The position numbers and the translations under genes were made by a program. Below, in pieces: positions 24,334-35,900 of a DNA stretch of 64,000 nt (the stretch's first letter is position 1; every line of letters starts with the position of its first letter). Below the pieces are notes generated by a model. It did not search any database. It was not told the origin of the DNA and worked only from the letters and a program-made list of their open reading frames with translations. Origin of the DNA: Adineta steineri (taxonomy: Eukaryota; Rotifera; Eurotatoria; Adinetida; Adinetidae); NCBI GenBank assembly GCA_905250115.1, contig CAJNOI010000002.1, positions 975,849 through 1,039,848 of the forward strand, given 5' to 3'.

Positions 24334-24996
24334 ACAAAAACATTTTTTTCCTTTCTTTTTCTATTCATTCTTGTTTCTTCTTTCATATTCAAATTAGATT
24401 ATTGAAATGAACAAAACATATGTTTCTATTTTTTTCTTCTTCATCTTCGTTTGAGCATGTATCTTTTTTTGTTCTTCTTCTTCTTCTCCTCTCTCTCTGT
24501 GTGCTTCTTATAAATCATTGAATGGTAAATGAAAAGGAATTATCCAGTGTATGAGAAAAGAGACTAGATTCATTATTTTTCGCTTGAAATGAAAACAACC
24601 TTATTTATTATTGTGTTATCACTCTCATGATGGAACCTCGGTGATTATTTATATCCCATTTCCTAACATGTCGTTTCTTTTCTCTCACTTTTTTCTATTC
24701 TAGAGCTGGATCAATAAATTTTTCCAGCATTATTTCATTCTTTTTCGTTTATTACTAAATATATATATATATATATACACATACCATTCCAACTTAAAAA
24801 TGCATTATGTGTCTATATAGTATTTATCTATCTTGTTCTCTATATTTCTTTTTTCTTTTGCTTCGTGTTGTTATTCTCAAAGAAAGGCATGTGCGTGTGT
24901 GTATTTTTTTTTATCATTCTACTTTTTTCTCCTTACCATCGAATCAAAAAAAAACAAAACAAAAATGATTATATCTGTCTCTTGTCTTTTTTTTCT

Positions 24997-25006
24997 NNNN
25001 NNNNNN
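24997..25006. other. Assembly gap (10 N)
   Basis: Ten unknown bases. The sequence on the left ends with TTGTCTTTTTTTTCT and the sequence on the right starts with almost the same string, so the join may be two copies of one stretch. Confidence 0.99.
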
Positions 25007-25177
25007 TTGTCTTTTTTTTCTTCTTTTTTCATCTGTCAGAACCTGAAAAAAAACGGAAAAACAAAACAATAAAATGTTTTGAGAAGAAAACAAAAGGATT
25101 TTTCGCCTTATGTTTTTGTAACGTGGGTTGACTTGACACCTTTATTGAATCATTGTTTTTCTATATTCATATAAAGG

Positions 25178-25502
25178 GGCGTTTCAGGTGATCTAATTAA
25201 CATTCGAATTGGATACCGATGACTGTATCCAATGATGTACCCAGATATTCGGCAACTCACATTTCGTTCAGGGTGCTGTTCCAAGTACAACTCGATGAGC
25301 TCTACATAATGGTATACCCAGATTTTTCATGGCGCTATATGTGGATTCGAAAATTATAGTTCGAACTGTGCGAAATCTGAGCATACCATTAGATAGAGCT
25401 CGATCGAGTTGTACTTGGAACAGCACCCTGAACGAATTTGAGTTGCCGAATATCTGATCACACCATTGAATAGGGATCATCGAGGTCTTCTTGAAACACG
25501 TT
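25178..25502. mobile_element. ~325-bp near-palindromic foldback element
   Basis: The left arm (about 25178-25325) and the right arm (about 25365-25502) are inverted copies. The core, for example TTCGTTCAGGGTGCTGTTCC followed by AAGTACAACTCGAT, is identical over more than 30 nt, and matching continues outward through CAGATATTCGGCAACTCA and, more weakly, to GTTTCA at both ends. About 40 bp forms the loop. No coding potential; the frame at 25268-25480 (-) is the palindrome itself. It sits just upstream of FAD synthase. No clear target duplication is visible. Confidence 0.75.
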
Positions 25503-25620
25503 CTTACACGAGCATGAAAAGATTTTACTTGAAGATATAGTATTAACTTTACCTATATATGTTTATCTTGAATATGAGTTCAATATCTTTCCATTTCTCT
25601 ATTTTCATATAGTAGCTATT

Positions 25621-26310
25621 ATGACAGTTGATTGCACACAATCAATATCTGATTCGGAATTAGCCAATCGAATTCGGCATTCATTTAATGTTCTTGAACA
25701 ATGTTTAACAAAATATACACCGGATCAAATAGCAGTTGCATTCAATGGTGGTAAAGATTGTACGGTTGTTTTACATCAATATTCAGTAGTATTCCATAAA
25801 AAATTTGCAAATTTAACTAAAAAACCAACATTAAATGCTTTATTTATTCATAATAAACAACAATTTGAAAACGTTTTAGAATTTGTCAATAAATGTGTCA
25901 AAGATTATGACATTAATCTTATTCAAATAGATGGCCGAATAAAAGATGCACTATATCAATTGAAATCTTCTCATCCAAATATTCAATGTGTTATAATGGG
26001 TACACGTTTTACCGATCCACATTCATCGAATTTGAATGATTTTTCACTAACAGATCCAACATGGCCAGAATACATGAGATGTAATCCAATATTAAACTAT
26101 TCTTATAAACATATCTGGGGATATTTGAAAGAATTTAATGTATCATATTGTTCAATATACGATCAAGGTTTTACATCGATAGGTGATAAAGAAAAAACAA
26201 TTAGAAATGTGAAATTGATATATCAAAATAATGATACAGGTTTAATTGATTACAAACCAGCTTATTTATTAGATGATGAGACCAGCGAACGAGACGGGCG
26301 AGAACAATAA
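25621..26310 (+). CDS. FLAD1: FAD synthase (PAPS-reductase-type FMN adenylyltransferase)
   Basis: Transfers AMP from ATP to FMN to make FAD. A single 229-codon exon. It has the ATP-pyrophosphatase-like motif FNGGKDCT (residues 41-48), IMGTRFTDPHS (125-135), TDPTWPEYMRCNPILNYSY and IYDQGFTSIGDKEKT, and ends with YKPAYLLDDETSERDGR, all in family order. Vertebrate FLAD1 has an extra N-terminal molybdopterin-binding-like domain; this protein lacks it and resembles the yeast FAD1 architecture. No mitochondrial presequence is evident. The start follows a probable 5' UTR splice acceptor. The gene symbol follows the animal orthologue. Confidence 0.92.
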   Translation: MTVDCTQSISDSELANRIRHSFNVLEQCLTKYTPDQIAVAFNGGKDCTVVLHQYSVVFHKKFANLTKKPTLNALFIHNKQQFENVLEFVNKCVKDYDINLIQIDGRIKDALYQLKSSHPNIQCVIMGTRFTDPHSSNLNDFSLTDPTWPEYMRCNPILNYSYKHIWGYLKEFNVSYCSIYDQGFTSIGDKEKTIRNVKLIYQNNDTGLIDYKPAYLLDDETSERDGREQ

Positions 26311-27325
26311 ATTTAAAAGAAAACGAATTATTATATTTTTTGCTTTTTTTTCAAAAATTTTAGTTTATTGTTCTAAAAAAATATTTATGATTTAATAAAT
26401 TAAAAGAGACGATTTCAATTATGGACAAATGATGAATAAAACTTAACGTTCTACCTATCTTACAATAAGATTAATGTCAATTAGTATTCGATGTAGAGCA
26501 AATGCTAATTGACTTCAATGACAAAATTTTACTTTCATTAAAATTGTAACAAAGTTTGGTTTTGATAGCTTTGAAATTTTCTGATTTATTGGTATAATGT
26601 CGTTTGATAAACATTTAAAATATAAAGTCATTTCACATGTATCTATTTAATGCAAAATATATATCTTTTCTTAAATCTGATTGACTAACAGTTTATCAAA
26701 AGTGAAGAGATAGTGTCGATAATCATGTATGTCCTGTTTTATCCCGAATAAACTATAAAGACGATGATTTTTAAAAATCTAGCATAGTCATGTCTAAATG
26801 AAAATAAGAAACATAATGAAGTTGATGTGTACAATATTAGAAGCAATTAATATAGAATTCGGTAAACACTTAATATTTATGTTAACTAAAAAGTTTCGTT
26901 CAACCAATAGATCAGTATTCATATTGATTACCATAGTATAAAAATTCGAATCTAGATGTAATCTGCTTCTGAGATTACTACATATAATCATTGTATCAGA
27001 TAGTCTACGTTGGCTATAAATAGACTATCAGAATCTTTTTGATAACAAAATAGGATATGTATCAAATAAATTCGATAATATTTTATCACCGCAACTTTCG
27101 GGATCAATTTAATACCTCTATAGGAAATAACTATATCGTTCACAATTACAAATGTTTGTCCTACAAGCTAAAAAAAATTCCATTCATCATACACACAATT
27201 ATAACCTAAACATTTGAACAAGAACGTACGTGAAAACAAAAGAAGAGAAAAAAAAACACTGCTCAAATGTATGAAGAAAACAATGAAAAAGCATTGACTG
27301 ATATTTTTGTAACAAAATTATTCAA
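26311..27325. other. Spacer between convergent FAD synthase and COX10
   Basis: Both genes end toward this stretch, so it should hold two 3' UTRs. AATAAA words occur near 26433. A hairpin with 13-nt arms (26477-26489 and 26501-26513, one mismatch) is visible. No coding sequence was recognised; the minus frame at 26794-26991 has no family features. Confidence 0.5.
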
Positions 27326-28890
27326 TCACATAGGTACGGGTACTAGTTCTTGTGTCGGCATTGGTGTTGACTGATTTTGTGTTTTGATTTGCCGATGAAT
27401 AACCATAAGTGTAAATAATAATGGTAAATGTATCAGACTATAGCGAAAAAGTTTTCTTGATGATTGTGCATCACGATTACGATAGAATTTATAGGATAGG
27501 TAAACTAAATACGAATTAACAGGTAATGTATCGAAAGCAAATAACCATGTTGTCATATCAATAGCTGGTGCAATTACTGAACATGTAAGAAGTATCATAA
27601 TTGAATAACGAAGAGAGGTTACTAAACATAATCGTTCATGAGATACACACATCATTTTGTAACCAGCACGATCATATTCTTGTCGGATATTCCAACTTAA
27701 AGAATTGAAATGTGGAAATTGCCATGCATAAAGTAGAAAAGCAAGTAATAGAGCGCCTAAAATCAAAGTCGATATTTGGTGAGAAGGAAAACACAAGTTT
27801 ATATTTTACCTGAGTCAATTGAACCAGTACATGCTGTCCAACCCATAACAGGTGGTATTGCTCCAACAATGGATCCTAACCAAGTATTAATAATATGTTT
27901 TCGTTTCATTGGTGTATAAACACATGTATAAAGTAAAAAATTCGATAATCCCAAAATACCCGTTAAAGGATTACAAGCTAATGTAAGAATAGTGACACCT
28001 GAGATCAATGTTACAGAAGCAAAACCAATAGCATGTCGATAACTTAAATATAAAGGAAGGTATATATATATATTAGAAGTATTCTAATAAATTATATACC
28101 TCATTTGACCAAGTACAAGTACTCGATTACGAGTACGTTTCATTTGTGCATCATAAGGAATTTCCATAAGTTGATTAACTGTATTAGCTGAAGCAGATGT
28201 TAAAACTGTTCCAAGTGTAACACAAACAAGTGATAGGATATTAGTTGGAAGTGGTGCTACAATAAAACCATAAGCGGCTGTTGAAGCAACAAGAACTAGA
28301 AAAAGACAAATTGGTTCAATTAATAAAAAAAGAAAAAGATTTTATTTTAATTATACTAGTGAGATTTTTCTTTGATAATCTTGTATAATAATCACATAAT
28401 TGCCTTACTGAAACATGTGTATTTTTATTTAAGTCTGATGGAAGTATGGCAACATCTTGTTCAGTTTCTTTAAATGTATGTTTTGAATCAGTATCATCAG
28501 TTTTTATTGGTGGATCACAAAATGGTTGTGATGTTGTTGTTGTTGTCGATGATGTTAAATCAATAATATTGCTATTTATTTTTTCATTCGATTTTATTGG
28601 TGATGTTGAACTAGCAATCCATGTATCGGAACTTGTTACCTCAGAAATTTTTGGACGAGGCACAGATGCATATTTTCGACAAAGTGTGAATGATGTCTAA
28701 GAAAAAACGAAGATTATTAATTATGTTCTAGATAAATTATTTTATAATTATTTACAATGGACGGTAATCGTATTACAGATAAATATTGTTGAGAAAGATT
28801 TGACGAAAATAATTGAAAAGATTTTATGCCGATGGTATGAATTGCTTGACCATTACGAGGTGTAATGCAAGAGAATAATAAACGATTCAT
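27326..28890 (-). CDS. COX10: COX10, protoheme IX (heme A) farnesyltransferase
   Basis: Mitochondrial inner-membrane UbiA-family enzyme converting heme B to heme O on the way to heme A of cytochrome oxidase. Five exons (28756-28890, 28357-28696, 28100-28295, 27810-28042, 27326-27756) sum to 444 aa; human is 443. The N-terminus ([17 protein letters not shown]) is basic and lacks acidic residues, as in a presequence. A Ser/Thr-rich segment follows, then the prenyltransferase with [20 protein letters not shown] (Asp-rich substrate site), [49 protein letters not shown] and YDRAGYKMM. Several membrane segments. The start is the Met after a TTATTTCTAG acceptor at ~28913; an upstream in-frame Met lies in that probable UTR intron. 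The tail is Gln/Pro-rich. Confidence 0.95.
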
Positions 28891-29012
28891 TATAGAATTT
28901 AGCACATCTAGAAATAACAAAATAACAAAATGCTTGATTATTTATTAACAAAAAACGTTTTTTTTCAACAAGAGAAACAATATAATATAAAATAATATGT
29001 TACTATTTGACT

Positions 29013-29249
29013 TTAATCATCATCGAGTAATGTTAATGCATCAGGTTTATGTGCTGCTTCAGCACCTGTTTTATCACTTTTAACAAGATATTGTGGATCA
29101 TCTTCAGATGCTTTGACATGATGATCTTTGATTTGCATATCAGATGTTAATTTTTTAACAACAACACCTTCAATTGTACCTTGTAATGAATTCCATTGAA
29201 CTTTATCACCTTTTTTAAATTCACTTGTAGATCCTTTACTATTTGACAT
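29013..29249 (-). CDS. DUF2945 / HVA1-type TUDOR-like small protein
   Basis: A single-exon 78-aa protein. After a short Ser-rich start come FKKGDKVQWNSLQG, VVVKKLTSDMQIKDHHVKAS, DPQYLVKSDKTG and AAHKPDAL, matching nearly the full length of the DUF2945 family (named hypervirulence-associated TUDOR domain after its first description; biochemical function unsettled). The family is common in bacteria and fungi and unusual in animals. The longer frame upstream (to 29408) adds hydrophobic residues with no family resemblance; the Met at 29249 is chosen because it fits the family length. It ends in an acidic DDD. No signal peptide, so probably cytosolic. The lack of introns among spliced neighbours fits horizontal acquisition, but this short length alone could explain it. 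Confidence 0.85.
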   Translation of the reverse strand: MSNSKGSTSEFKKGDKVQWNSLQGTIEGVVVKKLTSDMQIKDHHVKASEDDPQYLVKSDKTGAEAAHKPDALTLLDDD

Positions 29250-31019
29250 TATTATCGAATATTGACTAGAATAAATTGATTTATGGAAAATATCTAAAAT
29301 TATATTAATTGAATAAATTAGAACACTGGTCAAAGTGTTCAAGTAAAAAGTTATTCTTATAATTTCGTCGTTGTTTTTTCTACGATCGACAGGGAATTGA
29401 TGTTTCATTGGTTACTAGTTTTAATACAGAATAGATTTTCGATACAATAAATATATAAGCGACTGACAAATATCGACATCTGTGCGAAATCAGTATATTA
29501 AATGTATAAATGAAGAGTCGTACGCATGATCATTGTATTTATTATTAATGAATAATAGATATGTTCTCGTAATTAAAAACTTATTTAGTGAAAGAATAAC
29601 ATCGAAGTATATTTTTCTATTTGAAGTTAGTTATTTTAAATAAATTATTGTTCAATTTTTCCTTTCATTTATTCGTACTAATTTCTTATCAAATAAAAAA
29701 CTGACATGAAATGAGTGTTTCAAAGTAACAACTGAGTTTCTTCCCGTTTAATCTATCTAATGAATATATTTAAATCATGCTAAAAGTATTAAATAAATTT
29801 TGTTGATGATGTGAGTGTGTGTATGGGTGATATACTCTTCCTATACCTACACCCACATTCAAGATGTTACTATGAAAAATTTCGGTCACCCATATCTCTA
29901 ATAAACAGTATCAAATGAGATTATTTTGTTGTAAATCATTTCACAATAGTAGCATATTGCAATTTTTAATGTACTATCTTACAGTTTGTCTCATCTGGAA
30001 ATTCATGATTCTATCAAAAAATTTCCCATTAAAATTGAAGTGAATACATTAGCGAATCAATGTTTAGAACTCTTCTTATTATTTTTGTTCCATTACACTA
30101 AAATAAAGGAAAATGCCGCACTTTGCGTCATTTACTATCATTTTACCTATTAATCAACAAAGAATAATTCATGCTGATATGTAATGTTGAGAAACATAGA
30201 AAACCTTCCGCATATATTGGTTTATTATGATATCTAGAGGATTCTTTTCGAAAATGATTCATATATGATTCATCTTGATTTAAATTTTTCAATAGATGTA
30301 CCTGGGATAAGTACAATGAAAATAGACGAACTTTGACTAATAACAAACAGATCTCTAATAAGCATCGTTTCCCAGCTTCTTAATTGTTCATAACAGTATC
30401 CTTCAAATTATTATAATCAAGTATATTCAAGAAATTAGTGTTACTCTTTACATCTTTTTTCCTCCATTTTTTAAATCCCAGAGTACTTGTACCCGCTTCA
30501 AAGCATCGTAAATGAAACATCCTTAAATAATAATAAAAAAAGCATCATTATTAGAGAATAGGAGTAGAGAAAAAAACTTAGATTTTAAAGTATGAAAAAA
30601 AAATATTCTATTGTCTATGAAGAGTCATAAAATACGACATTATCTATCATGTGTAAAACGAGTTATTCTACCATGAAACTCTCATCAATAATAGTACTCA
30701 TAGTCATTTTTGTTTCTATTTTATATTCATCGTAAAATTATTATAGTGTCGTCTTAGTTATTGAAAAATTTGTTTTGATGTTTATATTCCACAATCCCTT
30801 CTAATAAATATTAGAAAAATAATTTAGATGTTCATTAAAATTATAGTTAGATAAGTAACTGATTCATCATTTCACGGAGTAGATGACAATTATCGTTACT
30901 GCGCACATATTTTTCTCTTTTGGAGAGATGATGAATGGAAATCTCGTTAAATAGATTCATCATTATTATAATATGTTGTTTGTCGTTCATTAAGCTTCCA
31001 TTTCTTCGTAATACTAACG
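29250..31019. other. 1.8-kb spacer without genes
   Basis: 5' side of the DUF2945 gene and of the GPCR, which are divergent. AT-rich; short frames on the minus strand at 30143-30346 and 30847-31044 have no recognisable features. Confidence 0.5.
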
Positions 31020-31919
31020 ATGAATAAGTCTGACAATGCATCAACTTCTAATATGAACGAATCGTCTAGCAGTGATCTGTCTTCAGGTTCTTCTTTTCCT
31101 ATTATCATTCAGTTATCATTATATTCGCTGATAATTATTCTTGCCCTTGCTTACATAGTTCTCATACTAATTCGACCAACACTTCGTAACAACAAATTAA
31201 ATTGGTTCACAATCAATGTTTGTCTTGCCAGTGCATGGTTTAGTATTATTCTGTTAGAAATGACTATTCCGCAACTACTCAACAAATTCATTTACTTCTC
31301 TTGTCGTGTTGAAACTTTTTTGTTAGAAATGGCCGCATGTCAGTTGATGTATGCACATTGTGGATTTGCTATTAGTCGATTCCTTGCAATTGTTTATGCG
31401 CATAAGCATGTCTTTCGGTCGAATCGATTTCTATGGTATTGTATCATTATGGGGTGGGTTATTGCTTTTTTTGTTGTTTTTCCATACTTATTTGTGGATA
31501 GTTTATTATGTTTTACATCAACACAAACAACTTTTTTACAATATTATACTATCATCACCACCCTATTCTTGCCAATCATTATCGTTACTTTGTTCAATGC
31601 TCGTACTCTTATGTTTGTACGTAACTCTACGCGTCGAGTGCATGCGTCAGGCGGCACAGGTGGTCAAGTATCGCATAAACGTGATGTGTTCCTAGTTAAA
31701 CTAACAATTGGTACTTTTGTCGTTTTTGTAGTCGGATGGAGCCCTTCGTTTATTATACAATTATTCAACAAAAGTGCTATTGTTCCGATCATTTTGAACC
31801 AGTGTTCCCAGATCTTACCACCATTAGCTCTGCTTTGTGATGTGTTATTGTTGATATTTACTAATCAGCCAGTACGTACCATAATGAAACAATTTTTTAT
31901 TAAAATCTTCAAACTTTAA
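31020..31919 (+). CDS. Orphan rhodopsin-like (class A) G-protein-coupled receptor
   Basis: Seven-transmembrane receptor, 299 aa, one exon. The extracellular N-terminus is Ser/Asn-rich with candidate N-glycosylation sequons at Asn2, Asn6 and Asn13. Hydrophobic segments appear at roughly 28-51, 63-83, 97-122, 138-160, 172-198, 227-250 and 261-285. A Cys at the start of TM3 (SCRVE) and one in loop 2 (LLCFTS) could form the usual disulfide. The TM3 end reads ISRFLAIVYAH, so the DRY motif is degenerate (SRF). TM6 has VGWSPSF, close to the CWxP motif. The TM7 NPxxY is replaced by TNQPVR after LLIFT. The ligand cannot be inferred; peptide-receptor-like expansions of intronless receptors are common in small invertebrates. 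Confidence 0.85.
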   Translation: MNKSDNASTSNMNESSSSDLSSGSSFPIIIQLSLYSLIIILALAYIVLILIRPTLRNNKLNWFTINVCLASAWFSIILLEMTIPQLLNKFIYFSCRVETFLLEMAACQLMYAHCGFAISRFLAIVYAHKHVFRSNRFLWYCIIMGWVIAFFVVFPYLFVDSLLCFTSTQTTFLQYYTIITTLFLPIIIVTLFNARTLMFVRNSTRRVHASGGTGGQVSHKRDVFLVKLTIGTFVVFVVGWSPSFIIQLFNKSAIVPIILNQCSQILPPLALLCDVLLLIFTNQPVRTIMKQFFIKIFKL

Positions 31920-32957
31920 TGTATCATGAATCAAACTAAATACTAATTACAAGTGATCGCATTCTTTTACTCAATTGAGAACTTACAAGAATATATATAT
32001 ATACGTATATGTGATTTTACACGTGCATCAACCACGCTATCATCTCTTTTTCTTAGTAATTTTAAATATGCATCGATGAAAACGAAATAACTACCGGCTT
32101 TTTATGTTCTTGTTTTGTTACTTATTTGAATAACAATAAAATATTGCTCTCGATCAGTGAAAAAATAACTATAATTTGAATTACTGAATAGACCAAATTT
32201 GATTAAAATAAATTTCTCATTTATATAAAAAAACACCTGTTTAGTTTAAGAAGATTATCTGCATGAATAGTTTTCTAATTTATTAATATTTAATTACAAT
32301 CAAAATGTCCTTACAATATGCTGTAATCCATGTTTTCGATCCTTATAGTCGTTTATTTGATAATTTATTATTAATATGAATACAAATATAGCTTGACTAA
32401 TTATATTTAATAGCATGTTTTAATTACATTGCTTTATAATTGTGTGCTGTTTCATTTGTAAATTTTTAATTTTCGTATATTAGTCTATTAGTAGATAAGA
32501 GCAAAACAAATAATTTGATTTTAAAATAATTTCTTTCAATAATTATCTCAAGGTTTTTGCCTTGAAAAATATAATATTGTTTTTTTCTTCATATTCTATG
32601 TCAAATGCAAAACATTTATATGAGCCATAAAATTCAAGGATAGATGATGATTTTTTAAAATAACTATTGCGAATTGTCAATTATTCATTAGATTATTCTT
32701 CTCATATCGAAAAAACATATATAAAATTATCGAGTTTGAATTAAAATACTCGTATTACTTTATTATGAAAAAGAAATCATGAAAATAGAAAATGCACAAT
32801 AATACTGCGTAAACAAGAGTAACAAAATTTTTATGTTTATTTAATTAAAAATCTTGGCATTGAATCAGTGTTGTTGATGATATTAGTTCCACAAATTAAT
32901 TGTAATTTAATGCCTAAAAATGAATAAATTAGAATAAATAGATAAGAAAAGTAATTA
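31920..32957. other. Spacer between GPCR and polyQ protein (convergent)
   Basis: AT-rich, both flanking genes end here. No exon-like sequence seen. Confidence 0.5.
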
Positions 32958-35900
32958 TCACATTGTTACAGGAACAATTTCAATTTCATCAATTTCATTT
33001 TCTTTTTCTGATGAACTAGTATCGAGAGTACTATTTGATTCGCGTGATGGTGATCGTGGAGATTGATGTACGTATTGATTAACTTGTGTTGAATGATGTA
33101 ATACTGTTGATGATTGTTTATTCATCATTTGTGCGTTCATTTGAGATTGACTGATATACGGACCATTATCTTCTGCTTCTGCACTTAATTCTAATGCAGC
33201 TTTTAATGCTAAATTATCACTACTTCGTACATGTTGAATAATATCATTTGGTAATTGATCGACAATAATAGGTTCAGGATATTTATTTTCATCGTCAGGT
33301 GATTTTGATGGTATTGGAATATCAGTTGGTTCAGTAGGTTCTGCATATTCGATACTAAATTGACAACCATTTAAACTAGGAATTTGGCTGTAATAAGATA
33401 TATTCGAAGAAAATTTATTATGTTAAAGATTATGCTTACTTGAGCATATTACGAAGATTTACTTCGCTTAATTCAGGTATATCTAATGCTGATGGTGGTC
33501 GAAACATTTCAGTAAATGAAGGTGCTGTATGTGGTCTTGGTAATAAATTTTGTGACATATTAGTAGAGTTATTGTTATTGTTATTACCAGATATTGGTGA
33601 TTGCCCATTGCCAATATCGAAATTAATTGGCATGAAATTATTTGGTGTGTATCGATGAGCTTGATTATTGTATCCACTAGGTACTAAAATAAAATGAAAA
33701 AAATAATAAATAAATTAATAATTTTATTATTTGATTGTAAAATTGAGTTAAGAATAGAGAAAAAAAATATAGATGAATATGGTAACCTGTTGATAAGGGA
33801 CTGCTAGCTAAGGAAGAGCTTATATTTCGAATTGGTGAACGTTGTCGATCCATAGTTGCAGTTTGTTGTATATTTCTTATTGGAATTGGAGCTAATGGAG
33901 CTGATTGTAATGCACGATTGTTACCATTTGGTAGAAACATATCAGGCGATCGATTCATAGAAATAGGTCGACTTGAAGCAAAAGGACGTGGTGGTCGTGG
34001 ACCTATTGGTGGAAGATAAGCATTATGATCAAAACCTTGCTGATGTTGAATTCGTTGGTGTAGTTCTTGTTGTTTTTGTTGATTTTGTTGCAATTGTTGT
34101 TGACTTTGCAATAATTGACGATATCTCTGTTGTTCCTGTTCTAACTGTAATTGTTGTTGTTCAATTTGTTGTTGTTTCTGTTGTAATATCTGCCAATATT
34201 TCTGTTGTTGTTGCTGTATTTGTTGTTGCTCCAGTTGTAACTGTTGTTCTTTCTGTTGCTGTCTCTGTTGTTGCTCAATTAACAATTGTTGTTGTTGAAG
34301 TTGTTGCTCCTGCACTAGTTGTTGTTGTTTTTGTTGTTGTTCCGCACTAAATACCTGCTTTTGCCTCTGCTGTTGAAGAAAAAACTCTTGCTGTAGTCGC
34401 TGTGGTGGCTTATGTGGTGGCTGTGTTTGCGGCTTTTGCTGCTGTTGTTGTTTTTGTTGCTGTTGTTGAGTCTGTGGTGGAGACTGTTGTTGAGTTTGTT
34501 GCGGAGATTGCTGCTGAGGCGGTTGTGAGGTCTGTTGTTGTTGTGGTAGCGGTTGTGTTTTTGGTTGAGAATGCAGCTGTTGTGGTTGTTTTTGCTGCTG
34601 TTGTTTTTGTTGTGATGGTAATTGTTGCTGCTGTTGTTTTTGTTGCAATTGTGGTTGTTGTTGTTGTGGCTTTTGACTCAATGATAATAGTTGTTGTTGC
34701 TTATGATGCAATGGCGAATGCGGTTGTGATTGTTTTTGATGTAATGGCGAATGCGGTTGTGGTTGCTTCTGATGCGATGGCGAATGAGGCTGTGGTTGCT
34801 TTTGATGTATTGGCGAATGCGGCTGCTGTTGCTTTTGATGCAATGGTGAATGCGGTTGTGGTTGCTTAGGTTGTGATGCTAATGGCTTTTGAGGCTGTTG
34901 CGTTTGTTGCTTTTGTTGTTGTTGTTGTTGCAGCTTTTGCGCTTGGGATTGTTGTTGTTGTTTTTGTTGTTGCTGTTGTGTTGTAGTTTGTGACTGTGTC
35001 GTACTTTGCTGTGGTGTCGTATTTTGCTGTTGTGACGCCGTCTGCTGCTGCGCCGTTTGCTGTTGTTGTTGCTTTTGTTGAAGTTGTTGCTTTTGATGCT
35101 GTGTTTGCGGTTGTTGCTGTTTATTTTGAGGTTGTTGAGTTGACAGCTGTGGTGGTTTTTGGTGCGGTTGCTGTGCTGGTACTTGTTGTTTTTGTTGCTG
35201 TTGCTGCGCTGGTTGTTGTTGTTGTTTTTGTTGCTGTTGTTGCGCTGGTTGTTGTTGTTTTTGCTGCTGATGTTGCGTTTGTGGTGGTGGTTGCTGTTGT
35301 TGTTGGGTTGGCTGCTTTTGCAGTGGCACTGGTTGTTTTTGTTGCTGTTGTTGTCCTTGTTTTTGTTGTTGTTGCTGATGCTGTTGTAATTGTTGTTGCA
35401 ACTGCTGCTGCTGTTGCTGCTTTTGTTGTAATTGTTGTTGCTGTTGTATCAATATTGCATGTTGTTGTTGCAGTTGCCGTTGTATTGATTGTAAGGTTTG
35501 CTGTTGTTGAGGGTGCTGAGGTTGTTGAGTTTGTTGAGATTGTTGAGTTTGTTGAGATAGTTGAGGTTGTTGAGGTTGTTGAGATTGTTGAGGTTGTTGA
35601 GATGGTTGTGATTGCTGTACTTGTTGTGTTTGCAGATGTTGTTGTACTTGTTGAACTTGCTGATGCTGTTGTGGTGGCTGCTGTTGGAGAGGAGTTGGAA
35701 ATCGGAAGGGTGGACGAAGATGTGGTTGTCCAGATGCACCAGCGTGAAGATTAAATGGTTGCGGTGGTCTAACTGGCATTTGTAAGAACTGAGGAGGCAC
35801 ACCCTGATTGAGAAAATTTAGAATAATTGGATCTTTAGTCATTCTCTGACCAGATTCTCGTTGTAATTGATTATCAATTGCTTGTCGAATAGTATCTTCT

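Larger units (their letters stand above)
24334..25620. other. B55 3' UTR, assembly gap, palindrome, FAD synthase 5' region
   Basis: A T/C-rich 3' UTR is followed by the 10-N gap, the long inverted repeat at 25178-25502, and about 120 bp leading to the FAD synthase start. A CTCTATTTTCATATAG acceptor just before that start suggests a 5' UTR intron. Confidence 0.6.

Noticed and set aside
29250-29408. N-terminal extension of the DUF2945 protein
   Set aside because: It has no family match, and the Met at 29249 gives the usual family length.
34700-34864. Regularly spaced repeats that could suggest a CRISPR array
   Set aside because: The 33-bp units are directly adjacent with no spacers, lie in frame inside an exon, and the genome is eukaryotic.
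33973-35754. Long plus-strand frames of 125, 155 and 254 codons, rich in Val, Ala and Leu
   Set aside because: They are the antisense reading of CAA/CAG glutamine codons in the polyQ gene. Composition is fully explained by that and the true coding strand has consistent splice sites.
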